The notes under the pieces were generated by a model. The model saw only the letters and a program-made list of their open reading frames with translations, was not told the origin of the DNA and did no database searches. Made by a program: the position numbers and the translations under genes. DNA of 64,000 nucleotides from Polyodon spathula. Taxonomy: Eukaryota > Chordata > Actinopteri > Acipenseriformes > Polyodontidae. The DNA is taken from the NCBI RefSeq assembly GCF_017654505.1, contig NC_054555.1, positions 9,058,335 to 9,122,334 on the forward strand. Reading direction: 5' to 3'. Below, in pieces: positions 50,601 to 60,240 of the stretch. The number at the start of each line of letters is the position of its first letter. Within the stretch, counting starts at the first letter, position 1.

Positions 50601-53600
50601 CACATCATTTGCCCCTACCTGGGAGATATAATTTAAAAGCACATAATCTAGACCTTTTTTAAAATGTTACCAGTGTTTTAGATCCTCCTACATTACTGCT
50701 AGGCTATTCCACGCATGTATAACTCTCTATAAACAAGAATGTCACTGAACTTCAATGACATTTCTTAAAAATAACACTTGTAAAACACATTGGTAAAGTT
50801 AGCTTGTTTTGTGTTTTACGTTAAAAAGCCCTTGAAAAAGCTGAGCGAATCGTGCGTGTCTGTGCTCTCAGGTGCCCTGGTGGATCAGGGGGTGTTCGAG
50901 GAGCTGACGCGGGCGTGCCTGCCCCTGCTCTATGAGCGCATGCAGGAGCTGGGGGTCATCTCCACCATCTCGCTGTCCTGGTTCCTCACCCTCTTCCTCA
51001 GCGTCATGCCCTTCGAGAGTGCAGTGCTGGTGGTCGACTGCTTCTTCTACGAGGGCATCAAGCTCATCTTCCAGGTGTCCCTGGCTGTGCTGCACGCCAA
51101 CATGGATCAGCTGCTGGGCTGCAGCGACGAGGGAGAGGCCATGACCATCCTGGGCAGGTCAGTGCACAGACCTTGGGTCTCCGGAGTCTCTGTCCGGAAT
51201 GTAGACCCTAATAGTACAAGATATGATAAATTCTGTCCGTTTGGTCTAGCGCAGCAGAATGATATTATATTCATCTGGGGATTCATATACCCCCGACGAC
51301 AGGGATATACTGAAGACACCTGCAAATACAGGACGTAGGTGTGATGTCATGCGTTACAGATAACAAGGGAACCACTCATTAGGACATTTTTTAGCATGTG
51401 TTATTCAAGGTATTGAGTCAGGAAATATAAGAAGATGACTGTCCATATAAAAACTTACAGTATGTCACTCTTACATATTTGCTTATATCAAGAGAACCCA
51501 AGGATTGAAAAGTCATTGCACAGCAGTTTGATAAGACACCCCTGAGCTTGTTAACCTAGACAGTTGGGCACATCAAGCACATATTAAAACCTGGAATGGG
51601 TGAAACTGCTATGCAAAAGCAATCTTATTGCCATCCCTACCAGTTATACAGTTGTTGTAAAACTTGATTAGGACCTTCCTGAAGAACATAGAGATATACT
51701 GAGGAACCTGTCCATCAATATTGATGCCATACTTCACAGTCTTGTTGGAGTATGGGCAATATGTTATAAAAGATCCCTGAATCCATTTTTTTGATCTTTG
51801 TCCTGTTTGTTTAAATACTAGGTACCTGGACAATGTTGTTAACAAGCAGACCGTGTCGCCACCCATCCCTCACCTCCATGCATTACTGACCAGTGGAGAT
51901 GAACCCCCTCCTGAAATAGATGTCTTTGAACTCATAAAGACATCCTACGAGGTTGGTGTGCAGTCTTGCTGCTGACCTCATTGTGCATCTGGATGGGACT
52001 GAGCACTGTGGCACACAGAACCTAAACCCTTTAACTAAAGTGGGTACCATCCCACCTGTAGGTACATGTATTTTTCTTATGCTGAAATGACCAATAGCAT
52101 TGTGTGTTTCAAATACATACAAAGTTGCCAAGATGTTTTCAATAACCCATCTCACCTAGAACCTCACTGCCATGTGTTCAGCCTGTGTCTGAAAATTATT
52201 AGAGAACACTGACGTACTGCAGTAGGACCTGTAAGTCTGTGTTTGAGAGTTGCCACCAAGCACTGTCTGATGCATGCTTTTTGTCTCAATCTCGTATTTT
52301 CCTTGCAGAAGTTTGGCAGCCTGCGTTCAGACGTGATTGAGCAGATGAGGTTTAAACAGAGACTGAAAGTGATCCAGTCACTGGAGGACACAGCCAAGAG
52401 GAGTGTGGTGTGTAGAGCTTGTGTCTGTTAGTATTGACTTGCAGAATTGAGTATGAACCCATGTACCTAGTATACTGCAATGTTTAATCTGAGAAAGAGC
52501 TGCATTAATGGTTATGTGAGATGTGCGAGTTTCTTGGTAGTTAATGTTGGCAGCAATGGAGGCTGAAACCCCTTCCCTATGTCCTCAGGTGCGCTCCATC
52601 ATGACTGACTCTGCCTTCACCATTGAGGAGCTGGAGGAGCTCTATGTGCTTTTCAAGGTTAGTGGACTCTGCACTGGAGTGGAAGTATCTCTGTCATATT
52701 CATTCTACAGCAAAGGGTGTCCAACACATGTTCATCATTGCTTCTCCCAACATTACTGTGTGAACAGTATGTATGACAGCACACTTAACTATATGATTAG
52801 AATGTCTGCACCCCAAAAGCTTACAGTATCCAGTGTTTAGAGTTCTACTATTTTAAAAGAACAATTAAACCACAAAGCATGCTGTTAATATACCGTTTTT
52901 ATTTCCTGTCAGAAGATTTGAGAGTCTTCTTACCTGTAAAGTGGATTATGTTTTAAATCCAACATGCTCATCTGTGGTTTGCAGGCGCAGCACATAATGA
53001 CTTGCTACTGGGGATCGAGCTCCAGTGCCTCGGAGCACCATGACCCCAGCCTGCCCTACCTGGAGCAGTATCGCATCGACCTGGGTCAGTTCAGCCAGCT
53101 GTTCGGAGCACTGACCCCCTGGGGCTGTGGGGTGCACACCCCCGTCCTCGCTGCGCGCCTCTTCCGCCTGCTCGATCACAACAAGGACAGCCTCATCAAC
53201 TTCAAGGAGTTCGTCACCGGCCTCAGTACGCACCGATCCATTCATCAGTTTATTTGTATTTATTTTGTATGTTGCACCTGTACTTTTTTTTGTTTGTAAC
53301 AGATCTGTGTGGTTTAGGAAAAAAAGCATATGGGTCTTAAGTGTTATTGCAGTCATGGGCATTACCGGTTAAGAGAAATGAACAACATTACCTCTACTAT
53401 AGTCAGTACTTGGGTTACTGATGTTTAAAACCTGCATACTCTATTTATTAGTAGTGGCAGCTTCATAAGTGTCGGATCCAAACGATTTGTTCCTGTGATT
53501 TTTTTTTGTTCATGTCTTTAAGAGTTCTGATCTTTGGAATCTTTTTAAATAGAACATGTGTTTGATTATGTTGGGAGTGATCTGCTTTATCTCCCATCAC

Positions 53601-56508
53601 TGTACTTTATCAAAAGACTAGAGTTTTCTGTTGTATTTAAAGAAACTGGGTCAGATTTATTTAATGTAGAATTTTGAAATTATGTGATCTCAAATATTTA
53701 TGATCATAATTATAATGGAAATTGGTATTTCTCTGCCAGGTGGGATGTACCACGGAGATCTGACTGAGAAATTAAAGATGCTTTACAAACTTCACCTGCC
53801 TCCAGGTATGACGAAATTAAAACAGTGATACGATCTTCTTCATTTTATATACCTGGGACTCGCTGCCATTCACTTTCATTTGGACTTGCAAATCCTATAT
53901 AAAGGACACTGTCCACTTTTGACATCACAAAGTCATAGCAGCCTGTCACTGAACGATTGATTCGGTTGAAGTCCGAGAGCGGCAGCTGTTGACTTTGCTT
54001 TTAAAACAAAAAACAGTAAAGTAACATTCGGTACCGGTAGTCCAAGGTTATTGAAACCAGCTGTGTGTGTTGTAAGCCTGTGATTTGAATTGTGCCTGTT
54101 TCCTCCCCTCAGCTCTGTGTCCAGAGGAAGCGGAGTCAGCACTGGAAGCCACTCAGTACTTCACAGATGACCCCAGTCCACAAGGTCAGTCAGCTACACG
54201 ACTATCCAACAGGAAAATACCATCGTCTTCACTTAACAGTGTTGCTTCGAAACGCTGTCCAAAAGCTCTGTCAAATGTGTTTGAGGTTTGAGTTATAATA
54301 TGATAGATGCTCCACACATGGGTGGAACGACTCGTACGGAAAAGAATACAAGGCTAACAACCAATCCAGTTGCTTTGTCTTTTCTGCTACCCTCCTCAGT
54401 ACTGCTGTGTTGAATGCATTGCGTTTCCATCCTAGAAACCTTTTCTGCACATTCAGGCTTTAATATATAATACAAAATCTAAGATAATAGTTGAAGTCTT
54501 TCATCAGTGTGCAGAACATCCTCACAGGTGCATGAGCTTTGTGTTTTCTTTACATTCTTCACCTTGCTTTACCTTTTCGTGCATTTTCTTTACGTTGTTT
54601 TTCTCTCTTGTATCTCTCTTTCCGCTGTTCCAGAGACTCCTTTCATCTCTGACCTGGACTTCCTGCTTCAGGAAGGGAGCTCAGGTTGGTCCCTCTGATC
54701 TCTGTGGTCAAGCATTTAAAAGGCCCGGGGGGGGGGGGGGGGGCTGCTGAGTTGCGATGATACCTTTTTTAGTCTATTTTTCTTAATGTTCTCTGCCTAG
54801 TTCAGTAACAGTACGCCTTGATGATTATATGTAGACAAAATATGAAAATAAGCTACAGGTCTTTTGGGTCAAAGTCCTGCCTGAGTTTATACAGGAAGTG
54901 ATTGAACCTAGAAATAGCATTGACGGCTTAGAGTGTCATAGAGCTTTGTTGCAGATCAGTTATGCAGTTGGAGAACTCTTTGTTATCCCTCTCAATGTTT
55001 TCTTGCTCTCTGCTTCCCCTAGCAACAAATCCGCTGGCTGCAGAAGCTAGAGACGGAACAAGGAATGATAACATACAGAAGAAAGGTAACCTGCTTTTGA
55101 AATTAAAGAATAAACCAAATGACACAATTGCACAGTGTTGAAAACAAGGTTTAGTGAGTTCTGAGAGCACAAAAAATCTTATTTGCTATTTTGTAAAGGT
55201 GGTGCTATATATTTGTCATTACCATTGCAATACTGACTTTTTACAATTGTTATTAGTATTAATATTTAACAGTAGATTATACAAATTGTAACTGATGTTA
55301 GAAATGTGTTCTGTAATGCCAATAGTTGAGAGGGTTGTTGCACAATCAAGGTTATTTTTGTAACCAAAACCCTTGGTCTACAAAAGCAGCCTTCATTTTA
55401 TAATGATGCCCTCTGTTTATCAGACTATTACACTCAAAAGCATCCATTATTTGTACATGATTATAAAGGTAGTGACAGCAACCATTGTTGTGTTTCTTCT
55501 CCTTTCCAGAGGAGAAGGTCCAGGATTACCGGTATTACCTTCGCATGTGGGCCAAAGAGAAGGAGCAAAAAAAAGAGACCATCAAAGACCTGCCCAAAAT
55601 GAACCAGGTACGATGCGAACTCCCTTTTTCATGTGTAGTTTGTGTCTCATCACGGCAAATTTCAGATGAGAGACAACAGCAGAGGCGGTCTGGAGCACAC
55701 CATTTTAGCAAGAGAAACATGTGACTGTACCAGATTGTTCATTTCATTTTGTCAGGTTTAGAATAATTGCTTAGTGTATTTTTAATATCCTATATTTTTT
55801 GCTCCTATTTTAAAATACCTGCAGGGTCTGTTTTTGTTAACTTGTTCTCTGTCTCTTCTTTTTCCACTCCAGGAGCAGTTCATTGAGCTCTGTAAAACCC
55901 TGTACAACATGTTTAGCCAAGACCCTTCTGAGCAGGAGCTATATCACTCCATCGCAACAGTGGCAAGCCTTCTTCTGAGAATCGGAGAGGTTGGCAAGAA
56001 GTTCACAAACCACACCCCAAAGAAGCCAGAGAACAACGACAGAACACAGCCTGCTTCTCTTGAACTGCCTACTCTAGAGAAGGAGCTCTCTACTAGTATG
56101 CAAGAGGAAAGCAAGGGAGGGAATTCAGACAAGGTCCAGGCTCCCGAGGTCCCAGTAGAGCTCTCAGAGAGCCCTCAGCCTCCCACATCGGATGAGGAAG
56201 CCAAAGACGAGACTTCAGTTTCTTCTTTCTCAATCGTGAGTGCTAGCTCCCTGCAGTGTGAGGACATCGCTGAGGACACGGTCCTGATTGGCTGTGGAGA
56301 GCAGCAAACGTGCAGCACCCTGGATGCTGATTGGTCCATCTCCTTCGAGCAGATCCTGGCCTCCATTCTAACTGAGACACCCCTGGTCGACTTCTTTGAG
56401 AAACGGAAAGACATCCGTATCAAGATAGCAGACTGCAAGAGCCAAAGGACCATTGAGAGGCAGGTCAGCTCCTCCAGCGACTGCGAGCTCTCGCTGCTTT
56501 CGGGGTGA
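38523..56508 (+). CDS. TBC1D9B: TBC1D9B, complete gene of 22 coding exons
   Basis: Rab GTPase-activating protein; in mammals TBC1D9B acts on Rab11a in membrane recycling. I could place all 22 coding exons. Their lengths sum to 3678 bases (1225 residues plus stop) with every splice phase compatible, close to the 1250 of human as I recall it. Approximate domains: N-terminal segment 1-115, GRAM1 140-235, GRAM2 290-395, linker 410-480, TBC 490-705, EF-hand loop 881-892 ([12 protein letters not shown]), C-terminal conserved block 960-1226. The catalytic arginine (R548, in IERDLHR) and glutamine (Q583, in GYCQ) are both present, so GAP activity is expected. Sequence and synteny with RNF130 and SQSTM1 favour TBC1D9B over TBC1D9. 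No internal stops were found. Confidence 0.96.
40131..40185. repeat. Short non-LTR repeat fragment
   Basis: AAGAACATAAGAAAGTTTAC and GAGGAGGCTATTCGGCC belong to a repeat I recall as common in non-teleost fish genomes. A longer relative lies at 50525-50770. Confidence 0.5.
41181..41417. repeat. Dispersed LTR-like repeat, copy B
   Basis: Matches 7433-7637 in ordered blocks. This copy has an extra stretch around 41268-41300 and the segment ACAGGATTTATTCACATATC, absent from copy A. Confidence 0.6.
41445..41623 (+). repeat. 179-bp direct repeat, copy 1
   Basis: Identical in length to 43267-43445, with two mismatches that I counted. It starts ACAGAATTATTGCAAAGTG and ends TGTATGCACAGTT, 74 bases before exon 2. 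Confidence 0.95.
41698..41808 (+). CDS. TBC1D9B: TBC1D9B exon 2
   Basis: The acceptor TGTTCAG completes the split glycine and gives [20 protein letters not shown], then [16 protein letters not shown], with donor GTGAGG. This segment is almost identical to human TBC1D9B. Confidence 0.96.
41809..42355. other. TBC1D9B intron 2
   Basis: Non-coding, with a poly(A) run at 41942-41960 and a GGT repeat leading into a 25-G run at 42132-42174. Confidence 0.9.
42356..42474 (+). CDS. TBC1D9B: TBC1D9B exon 3
   Basis: CTCGCAG precedes [20 protein letters not shown] and [20 protein letters not shown], ended by GTACAC. It aligns with human without gaps and leaves phase 0. Confidence 0.96.
42756..43256 (+). 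mobile_element. piggyBac-like MITE, partial copy
   Basis: Colinear and clearly similar to 49213-49646, from GAGTAAAACAGGTTCAAAAG to GTAGGACCGCAAAGAGTTA. It lacks the left terminal repeat, has an extra segment near 43030-43110, and its right end reads TTAG where TTAA is expected. Confidence 0.75.
43267..43445 (+). repeat. 179-bp direct repeat, copy 2
   Basis: Near-identical to 41445-41623 (2 mismatches in 179), same orientation, 1822 bases downstream, eleven bases after the MITE fragment. Confidence 0.95.
44282..44510 (+). CDS. TBC1D9B: TBC1D9B exon 4 (GRAM1, first half)
   Basis: The acceptor GATTTCAG leads to [20 protein letters not shown]. The start of the first GRAM domain follows, including [20 protein letters not shown] and [12 protein letters not shown]. 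The donor is GTGAGT. GRAM domains bind phosphoinositides. Confidence 0.96.
44511..45072. other. TBC1D9B intron 4
   Basis: Non-coding, no recognised repeat. Confidence 0.9.
45073..45331 (+). CDS. TBC1D9B: TBC1D9B exon 5 (GRAM1, second half)
   Basis: CTCCCAG precedes [31 protein letters not shown] and [20 protein letters not shown]. It ends in NISTLK with an arginine codon split at donor GTACAC. Close to human throughout. Confidence 0.96.
45332..46033. other. TBC1D9B intron 5
   Basis: Non-coding, with a TCTA microsatellite at 45846-45893. Confidence 0.9.
46034..46241 (+). CDS. TBC1D9B: TBC1D9B exon 6 (GRAM2, first half)
   Basis: GATTTCAG precedes [40 protein letters not shown] and [19 protein letters not shown]. 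Conserved coding ends at GAG 46239-46241, followed by GCCAGT, so the natural junction uses a GC donor. A GT donor four bases later (46246) needs a different acceptor to keep frame. Confidence 0.88.
46242..46519. other. TBC1D9B intron 6, probable GC-AG intron
   Basis: A 278-base intron, apparently starting GC and ending in an uninterrupted 25-C tract (46493-46517) followed directly by AG. See findings for the alternative splice choice. Confidence 0.7.
46493..46517. repeat. 25-base poly(C) acceptor tract
   Basis: An uninterrupted C homopolymer touching the exon 7 acceptor AG. It serves as the polypyrimidine tract and is likely to be length-variable. Confidence 0.9.
46520..46702 (+). CDS. TBC1D9B: TBC1D9B exon 7 (GRAM2, second half)
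   Basis: Encodes [40 protein letters not shown] and [12 protein letters not shown], with donor GTGAGC. The [11 protein letters not shown] start keeps the human length exactly. If the alternative acceptor at 46526 is used, the exon starts at 46527. Confidence 0.92.
46703..47110. other. TBC1D9B intron 7, carrying a hAT MITE
   Basis: More than half of this intron is the MITE at 46797-47009. Confidence 0.9.
46797..47009. mobile_element. hAT-type MITE with 8-bp target duplication
   Basis: Termini GTAGTTCTCAAAC and GTTTGAGAGCCTCTGTA are inverted relatives of the common hAT end. The direct repeat TTAAATCA flanks both sides exactly (46789-46796 and 47010-47017). An inner palindrome pairs TTGGGGATCCCT with AGGGATCCCCCAA. 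Non-autonomous, no coding. Confidence 0.85.
47111..47266 (+). CDS. TBC1D9B: TBC1D9B exon 8 (linker)
   Basis: GCTTGCAG precedes a Ser/Pro-rich low-conservation linker ([16 protein letters not shown]) that ends in [20 protein letters not shown]. The last part resembles human SQGLLKLFQKN. Donor GTGAGT; phase 0 at both ends. Confidence 0.9.
47267..47379. other. TBC1D9B intron 8
   Basis: Short 113-base intron. Confidence 0.9.
47380..47530 (+). CDS. TBC1D9B: TBC1D9B exon 9 (TBC domain start)
   Basis: TGAAAAG precedes [20 protein letters not shown] and [28 protein letters not shown] is the first conserved TBC motif. The donor GTAATT is weak in its last bases but fits the phase. Confidence 0.94.
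47735..48310. mobile_element. Possible pogo/Tigger-like non-autonomous element
   Basis: GGGATGTCTGCTTAAATGGG near the left and, on the opposite strand, AATAAGCGGATGTCCCAATT near the right form an inverted pair. ACAG-type outer ends lie at both edges. No coding. Exact ends are uncertain. Confidence 0.45.
49113..49646 (+). mobile_element. piggyBac-like MITE, full copy with TTAA sites
   Basis: The left end TTAACCTTTTGCAGTCC and the right end GGACTGCAAAGGGTTAA are inverted repeats. Each begins with TTAA (49113-49116 and 49643-49646), the piggyBac target duplication. A second shared inner inverted block is AGGTCCAA. No transposase is present. Confidence 0.82.
49744..49958 (+). CDS. TBC1D9B: TBC1D9B exon 10 (TBC catalytic core)
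   Basis: CCTGCAG precedes [40 protein letters not shown] and [18 protein letters not shown]. It holds the arginine finger (R548 in IERDLHR) and ends on the glutamine finger (Q583). Donor GTCAGA. Confidence 0.97.
49959..50083. other. TBC1D9B intron 10
   Basis: Short intron, nothing else recognised. Confidence 0.9.
50084..50201 (+). CDS. TBC1D9B: TBC1D9B exon 11 (TBC domain)
   Basis: TTTCCAG precedes [20 protein letters not shown] and [19 protein letters not shown], with donor GTGAGT. Near-identical to human. Confidence 0.97.
50202..50871. other. TBC1D9B intron 11
   Basis: Non-coding, largely occupied by the repeat at 50525-50770. Confidence 0.9.
50525..50770. repeat. Non-LTR repeat fragment
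   Basis: CGAGAAAAGGTCGTTCGGCCC followed by a long unique tail is a diverged relative of the fragment at 40131-40185. Confidence 0.5.
50872..51157 (+). CDS. TBC1D9B: TBC1D9B exon 12 (TBC domain end)
   Basis: CTCTCAG precedes [52 protein letters not shown] and [13 protein letters not shown]. The donor GTCAGT splits an arginine codon. SLSWFLTLF is a signature TBC motif. Confidence 0.97.
51158..51821. other. TBC1D9B intron 12
   Basis: Non-coding, no recognised repeat. Confidence 0.9.
51822..51951 (+). CDS. TBC1D9B: TBC1D9B exon 13
   Basis: AATACTAG precedes [40 protein letters not shown] and SYE, with donor GTTGGT. Conserved with human. Confidence 0.95.
51952..52308. other. TBC1D9B intron 13
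   Basis: Non-coding, nothing recognised. Confidence 0.9.
52309..52407 (+). CDS. TBC1D9B: TBC1D9B exon 14
   Basis: CTTGCAG precedes [20 protein letters not shown] and [13 protein letters not shown]. The donor GTGTGT is chosen because GTG at the next exon restores the human RSVVR. Confidence 0.93.
52589..52657 (+). CDS. TBC1D9B: TBC1D9B exon 15
   Basis: TCCTCAG precedes [20 protein letters not shown] and LFK, with donor GTTAGT. Exactly 23 codons, phase 0 at both ends. Confidence 0.94.
52658..52984. other. TBC1D9B intron 15
   Basis: Non-coding, nothing recognised. Confidence 0.9.
52985..53225 (+). CDS. TBC1D9B: TBC1D9B exon 16 (EF-hand)
   Basis: TTTGCAG precedes a segment that includes [20 protein letters not shown] and the EF-hand loop [12 protein letters not shown] (residues 881-892). 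The calcium-ligand positions D, N, D, S and E are all acceptable. Donor GTACGC. Confidence 0.96.
53226..53739. other. TBC1D9B intron 16
   Basis: Non-coding, AT-rich. Confidence 0.9.
53740..53805 (+). CDS. TBC1D9B: TBC1D9B exon 17
   Basis: CTGCCAG precedes [20 protein letters not shown] and P, with donor GTATGA. Conserved. Confidence 0.95.
53806..54112. other. TBC1D9B intron 17
   Basis: Non-coding, nothing recognised. Confidence 0.9.
54113..54184 (+). CDS. TBC1D9B: TBC1D9B exon 18
   Basis: CCCTCAG precedes [20 protein letters not shown] and PSPQ, matching human [20 protein letters not shown]; donor GTCAGT. Confidence 0.93.
54185..54633. other. TBC1D9B intron 18
   Basis: Non-coding, nothing recognised. 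Confidence 0.9.
54634..54684 (+). CDS. TBC1D9B: TBC1D9B exon 19
   Basis: GTTCCAG precedes [17 protein letters not shown], with donor GTTGGT. Human has ASDLDLFL here. A short variable linker exon with matching phases on both sides. Confidence 0.85.
54685..55022. other. TBC1D9B intron 19
   Basis: Contains a 17-G run at 54727-54743; otherwise nothing recognised. Confidence 0.9.
55023..55085 (+). CDS. TBC1D9B: TBC1D9B exon 20 (variable linker)
   Basis: CCCCTAG precedes [20 protein letters not shown], with donor GTAACC. Similarity to human is weak. The call rests on splice sites, phase (1 to 1) and position. As the length is a multiple of three, skipping it would keep the frame. Confidence 0.7.
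55086..55509. other. TBC1D9B intron 20
   Basis: Non-coding, nothing recognised. Confidence 0.9.
55510..55607 (+). CDS. TBC1D9B: TBC1D9B exon 21
   Basis: TTTCCAG precedes [20 protein letters not shown] and [13 protein letters not shown], nearly identical to human; donor GTACGA. Confidence 0.96.
55873..56508 (+). CDS. TBC1D9B: TBC1D9B exon 22 (last exon)
   Basis: ACTCCAG precedes [20 protein letters not shown] and [15 protein letters not shown] variable acidic stretch follows, then [35 protein letters not shown] and FFEKR. Stop TGA at 56506-56508. The conserved ends and variable middle match the human last exon. Confidence 0.97.
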   Translation, partial: EQFIELCKTLYNMFSQDPSEQELYHSIATVASLLLRIGEVGKKFTNHTPKKPENNDRTQPASLELPTLEKELSTSMQEESKGGNSDKVQAPEVPVELSESPQPPTSDEEAKDETSVSSFSIVSASSLQCEDIAEDTVLIGCGEQQTCSTLDADWSISFEQILASILTETPLVDFFEKRKDIRIKIADCKSQRTIERQVSSSSDCELSLLSG

Positions 56509-57210
56509 ATGCCCCACCTGAGGTGGAATGAAGGGAAATCCCAGAAGCGATCTTTGACACTTGACCCCAGGCTCCAAAGCACCCTCACTTGCTCTTAATA
56601 AAAAAATAAAAAAAAACTCCTCCAGGCTCGCGTCCAGGGCTAGGTTTATGATTGGTTAATGCTCGCCTTGCAGCAGGCATCAGCTTTCAGCCTCACATGT
56701 TGGTTTCAGGCACACTTAATTTTTAATTTAAAAATATCTATACAAATACCTATCTTTTGCAATGTTAGTTTGTTTGAAGTATACGTTACGTAAGTGTGTA
56801 TATATGTATCTAAACATGTGTCTGTATACACATGCACTTTAATTCTCTCCATACTTGTCATAAAGCATTAAGAATGTGTGTATGGATAGTTATACATATA
56901 TACAAATATTATCCAACACTTTTACAGCCTGTCAGAAGGAAAAATCCTTTGCTGCCTGATAAGGTGAAGAATATGTGAGTCTGTGCATGTGGCATTTGAA
57001 TGCATTAATAATAGTGTATCTAAAGTACACACAAAGTATAAACAGTACAGAAGAGAGAACAGAATTCCATGGGAGTCAACATTACCGATTTTATAATTTT
57101 GGGTTTGCACAGCGGCATCAAGGTGATTTTTCTGTATTTGTTCAGATCAGCATCCTTAATGCAGCAGGTAAATAATGCAGTGTTTTTATAGTGGTTCATT
57201 TCAACTGAAT

Positions 57211-57241
<31 letters not shown>

Positions 57242-60240
57242 CACCAAATGAAATGGGGGGGGTTTAAATTTTCTATGTCTTTTTTTTTTCTGCTCAGTTG
57301 GGTGTACAGCGTTTGCATTAAATCCCACCTCATAATTGTGAACAGTTATGGCGTTTGCCAGTTCAATTGCATGTTTCTGACCATTCAGCACTATTGACTC
57401 CGCCTGCTGTAATTGTATATTATAACTCATGGAACAAGATTCAGCCGTTCTAAGTTCCTATCATTTTGACAATACTGTTTTCACACACATCCAGTTCTGT
57501 CATAATTGATAAGCTTGACACGGTCTCGTTGACAGACGAAAGGCATTATGACTTATCCTGGCAAATCAACCAATTAGCCTCGTGGTCCTGATGATTTACA
57601 GTGTAACAGTGTCTATAACAGTGTTGTTGTGTCAAGTTATACTGGTGAGCTTTTGCTCATCAGTAATAGGCAGAAAATGTTAAACTGTATTTAAAGCTAT
57701 TCTGTAATGTTCTAATTGTTTTCAGTGTAGTTTACACATTTACTTAATGGTCACAGTCCTGTTTTGTGCTATTTGTACCTAGAAATGACCCCATGGTTGA
57801 ATGGTTGATATGACACTAATAATTAAAGTCCAATGCAAGCCACTTTTACAGTAGGACAGTAGGAGTATAGATATAGTTGTACAATACCACATGGTAAGAT
57901 CATAAGAAATCAATTCTATTGTGGAATTTGTCTGTTTTGAAGCATGGTTTGTTTTCTAATATTAAATACGCTGGAGCACAGTGGTATACATATTCTTATA
58001 GTACAGCTTTCAGTAAATGGTCTGCCAGTGCAACATGCTGTCCTTTTTAAATGAGAAAGCACTGTTCAGCTTTAGAATAAAAAAAAAAAAAAAAGGGTAA
58101 ATAAGTGCATGTGCTCTTGGCTTCTTCTCAGACCATTTCTACTTATCAGGGCACGTGCTGGCTACTCGCATGTCAGAGACAATTTGGTCAGCTTGCAAAC
58201 CAGCCTGGGTAATGGCTTCTGATAGTGCAGTTTGCAAAGATGACTTCTGACAGATGCCTCCTTCTCTTGTGAATGCAGGCCTTCTGTCTTGTGTCTTTTT
58301 AGTTAAAGTGCTTTGCTAGGGGCTTGCTCACTACACGCGTGTACCAGTGCTGTGTGTAACTGTTGTTTAAGTAATGTGCAGTGACTAAGTGCATGCATTT
58401 TAGATAAAGGATATATTGTTTTAGCTCCACAGAATACTAATAGTACTGCACAGGTTGTTTGGCAATGTATTTAAAGGTAGCCTACATCACTCTACTCCTG
58501 AATTTGTATCAGCTGCTTTGTCAGTTTAAACATCTGTACAGTACACGTGTCACGCTAGCAGTTCTCATGTTTTAAGGTGGGGAGAGCTATTTCAATGTTT
58601 CAACTCTGCATTGCATTTCCAATGCTGTTGCTTTTCAAATAGACATAAGTACTTTAAAAGCAGGAGATCTGAGATCTTTGCATTGGTGTTGTGAAATGTT
58701 TCTTCGTTATAGTTTTTGTATGTTTTTTCTCTTATTATTATTATTATTATTAACTTGTTTTGCTCTGTATCTTGAACACATGTCATACCCGTTGACCAAT
58801 TTGCTGTCTCTTTTTGTTGTTCCACAAATGGTGAAAAATTTAGCCAGAACTGGGAGATCTTTATCATCGTGTCATAATGAATTTATTTTTTGTAACCTAA
58901 AAACATGTTAACTGTAGTCTTGCGAATAAGCTGTGCATTGTGGCTGTATTTTTTAAATAATGCATATCTGCCTGAATGGGTTTTCAATAGGGTGATTGGG
59001 TTTCATCCCACTGATAAACCAAATCTATCTATTTGTTTTAAGAAAATGTAACAGATCTGTTGCAGGTCCGTTTTATTAATTTTTAAACAAGCAGCTTAGA
59101 AATGTAAGGATGATCTTGTCCGCTAATGAGTTTGCAGCTTTGGATTAATAGCGGTGTAAGACGTACAATATTCATAACCATATAGCCTCTATGTGGGAGG
59201 TGTAAAGGTGCAGTGCCTCACATGACTGAACCAGTAGAAGAAGTCTCTTAGACCATGTTGAAAATCCCAACTTTTGTTAAATGTTCAGCAAACAGAAATC
59301 TTATCTTTGTTTACAGCTTTGTTTACCCAGCACAGCTGCTGCCGACCTTTATCATGTGACTGTTTAGATTACAGTGACCAAATGTCAAAAAGGCTTTTAT
59401 TTTTACCGCTGGAAGTAGCTTTAAAAAGCTTTAAAAGCCAGCGGTATCTTGTTACAGTTCACAGGAGGGCAAGTTTATGGAAGAAAAAACAAGTGTCATC
59501 TTTAATTGTAAAAACTGATTGTGGGACATTGCAGCTTTAACGTAGTTCAAAGTTACGTTGAAGAACTTCATGTTTGTCAATTCATTTATTACTTTTATTG
59601 TATCTAAATTTATACTCTTGCGTGCTTAACAGTTATGGATGCCATTAGAATCCAAAATGAAAGCGACCAACCTGTTTTACTAATGTATGACAGTTCTGCT
59701 TAAATACTCCGTCAGGCACAAGAGTTAGATCAGAACTGTATGTAATCAAGGAGTGAAAGACGACCAAGACAAACTGCAGTACTTTCATTCTTTTATCAAC
59801 CAGGTTTGCAAGCTTTATTATGGCCAGAAAGCAACATACTGTAGCATGGTGCTACATGGGTTTGTTCCTGCTCTTAAATAAAAATGCTGCTCAATAATGA
59901 GTGATCAAAGGCAAAATATGGATTATAAAATAACACATTTCTGTTATAGGGTAGTGGTGGTGGTGATGTATTGTTTATTTCTTTTTAAAGCTTTGCTAGA
60001 ACCATCCAAGTATTTAAGGTATTCCTTTTATGAATACTGCTATCACAGTTTATGTAACCTGTCACTGCTGAACCATCTCTTTATTACTAAAACAACCAAT
60101 TTATTATTTATTTACAACCTGTTGTTCAGTGCTCAACTGAGGTTTTTAATTATCTGTATCTGCTGTATGGCAATGATATCTATGATCCGTTATAAAATAA
60201 AATAAAGAATACTGATTTAAAAATGCTTCTTCGTTGATGT
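56509..60240 (+). other. TBC1D9B: TBC1D9B 3'UTR candidate region
   Basis: No gene-like open frame. AATAAA at 56597-56602 would give a very short 3'UTR. The signal at 60196-60206 would give about 3.7 kb. Poly(A) runs at 57214-57241 and 58079-58094 and a TTA array near 58735 lie between. Which end is used cannot be told from sequence. Confidence 0.5.
60196..60206 (+). terminator. Strong distal poly(A) signal
   Basis: Two overlapping AATAAA hexamers are followed 20-50 bases later by GTTGATGTGTTTTTTTT, a classic GU/U-rich downstream element. The likely distal end of TBC1D9B transcripts. Confidence 0.55.

Noticed and set aside
38523..56508. Assignment as TBC1D9 rather than TBC1D9B
   Set aside because: Exon sequences and C-terminal end fit TBC1D9B better from memory, and RNF130 and SQSTM1 as neighbours are specific to the TBC1D9B locus.
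57020..57430. 136-residue minus-strand open frame with a Phe run
   Set aside because: The Phe run is the complement of a poly(A) stretch, and there is no recognisable protein similarity. It lies in the candidate TBC1D9B 3'UTR.
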